Below, one piece after another: positions 63,290-64,000 of a DNA stretch of 64,000 nt. The stretch's first letter is position 1. Each line of letters begins with the position of its first letter. Position numbers and translations under genes: made by a program. Source of the DNA: an uncultured Flavobacterium sp. (lineage in GTDB: Bacteria; Bacteroidota; Bacteroidia; Flavobacteriales; Flavobacteriaceae); contig CALJVL010000008.1 in assembly GCA_937773775.1 (NCBI GenBank), forward strand, positions 115,593 through 179,592. Direction: 5' to 3'. The notes under the pieces are model-generated. The model made no database searches. It worked only from the letters and a program-made list of their open reading frames with translations, and was not told where the DNA came from.

Positions 63290-64000
63290 CTATAGTGCCA
63301 GTGCGTCTTTAATTCTTTTTAAAGCTTCTTTTAAAATTTCGTCGCTAGTTGCATAAGAGAAACGAATACAGTCCGGGTTCCCAAATGCGTCACCTGTCAC
63401 CGTTGCTACATTAGCTTCGCCCAAAAGATACATTGATAAATCCATTGCGTTATTGATTTCGGTTCCTTTCAATGTTTTTCCGAAGAAATGAGAAACGTCT
63501 GGGAAGACGTAAAAAGCACCTTCAGGAACGTTGATTTTTATTCCAGGAATATCTTTCAACAATCCTACAACTAAGTCTCTACGGCTATGGAAAGCATCAA
63601 CCATGTGTTTTAAAACACTAGGGTCAGCATCTACAGCAGTAATAGTGGCCCGTTGAGCAATACTGTTGGCTCCACTGGTTACTTGACCTTGTATTTTTGT
63701 ACAGGCTTTAGCGATAAACTCTGGTGCGCCTATGTACCCAATTCTCCAGCCTGTCATTGCAAATGCTTTGGCAACTCCATTGACAGTGATGGTTCTTTCT
63801 AACATTCCCGAGATCGACGCGATGCTACAAAAATTTCCTGAGAAATTAATATGCTCATAGATTTCATCGGCAACAACATAAACATGTGGGTGTTTTTCCA
63901 ATACTTTAGCTAATGCAGTTAGTTCTTCACGGTTGTAAACAGAACCACTTGGGTTACAAGGCGTGCTGAACCACATCATTTTAGTTTTTGGTGTTATAGC
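63290..64000 (-). CDS. Class I/II aspartate-type aminotransferase, 5' part outside the window
   Basis: The frame continues to the end of the window, so the N-terminus is missing; 236 residues are visible. They contain STPCNPSGSVY, VADEIYEHINF, the PLP-binding segment GVAKAFAMTGWRIGYIG with its Lys, and the substrate Arg in IRFSYATS. This matches the AspC/AspB-like class I aminotransferases (full length about 395). It likely interconverts aspartate and oxaloacetate, or a related amino acid pair. A hairpin terminator follows. Confidence 0.9.
   Translation of the reverse strand, partial: AITPKTKMMWFSTPCNPSGSVYNREELTALAKVLEKHPHVYVVADEIYEHINFSGNFCSIASISGMLERTITVNGVAKAFAMTGWRIGYIGAPEFIAKACTKIQGQVTSGANSIAQRATITAVDADPSVLKHMVDAFHSRRDLVVGLLKDIPGIKINVPEGAFYVFPDVSHFFGKTLKGTEINNAMDLSMYLLGEANVATVTGDAFGNPDCIRFSYATSDEILKEALKRIKDALAL

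Overview
The window looks like chromosomal DNA of a Flavobacteriaceae member, most likely Flavobacterium or a close relative. It is AT-rich and start sites mostly lack Shine-Dalgarno sequences. Some upstream regions carry the Bacteroidetes -7 box TAnnTTTG. A giant surface protein ends in a gliding-motility/type IX secretion C-terminal domain. The tig-clpP-clpX block, the HPPK-deoxynucleoside kinase fusion, the bacterial GH3 protein and the 67K-type SppA also fit this group. There are two tRNAs (Gly-GCC, Leu-UAA) and no rRNA, CRISPR array, integrase or intact insertion sequence.

0-14 kb is a copper/heavy-metal resistance region. It starts with the tail of a DUF3347 protein, then a CusA-type RND pump (split by an in-frame stop), a TolC-like channel and two CusB-like adaptors, each with a heavy-metal-binding domain. 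After an acyl-CoA ligase on the other strand come an HMA-AraC regulator, a Cu+ P1B-ATPase with one HMA and three heavy-metal-binding domains, a Met-rich lipoprotein, an unannotated 45-residue Met/His membrane peptide and a DUF302 protein. The regulator and the ATPase are broken by frameshifts, and every one can be repaired by deleting one base of a short run. The same kind of +1 event, in an A9 run, fuses purT to the gene behind it near 61.9 kb. This looks more like systematic sequence error than decay, but the sequence alone cannot decide.

14-31 kb is accessory. It holds an MddA-like methanethiol methyltransferase lacking an ATG at its natural start, the inorganic-carbon transporter dabB-dabA, an MFS transporter, an EthA-like Baeyer-Villiger monooxygenase, a lipoprotein with three CHRD domains and a cupredoxin, several small lipoproteins and long gene-poor spacers with dispersed palindromic repeats.

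31-64 kb is mostly core: tig, clpP, clpX, serB, a GH3-like enzyme with an abutting 49-residue lipoprotein, a DUF2797 protein, an AsmA-like protein, sppA, folK-dNK, a 1254-residue secreted lectin, a TrmH-family methyltransferase, a DUF1573 protein, mutS, two tRNAs, waaA, a DegT aminotransferase, galE, fabD, an FMN reductase, a pirin, a Crp/Fnr regulator, purT and the 3' part of a class I aminotransferase. Many convergent gene ends carry clear hairpin terminators.
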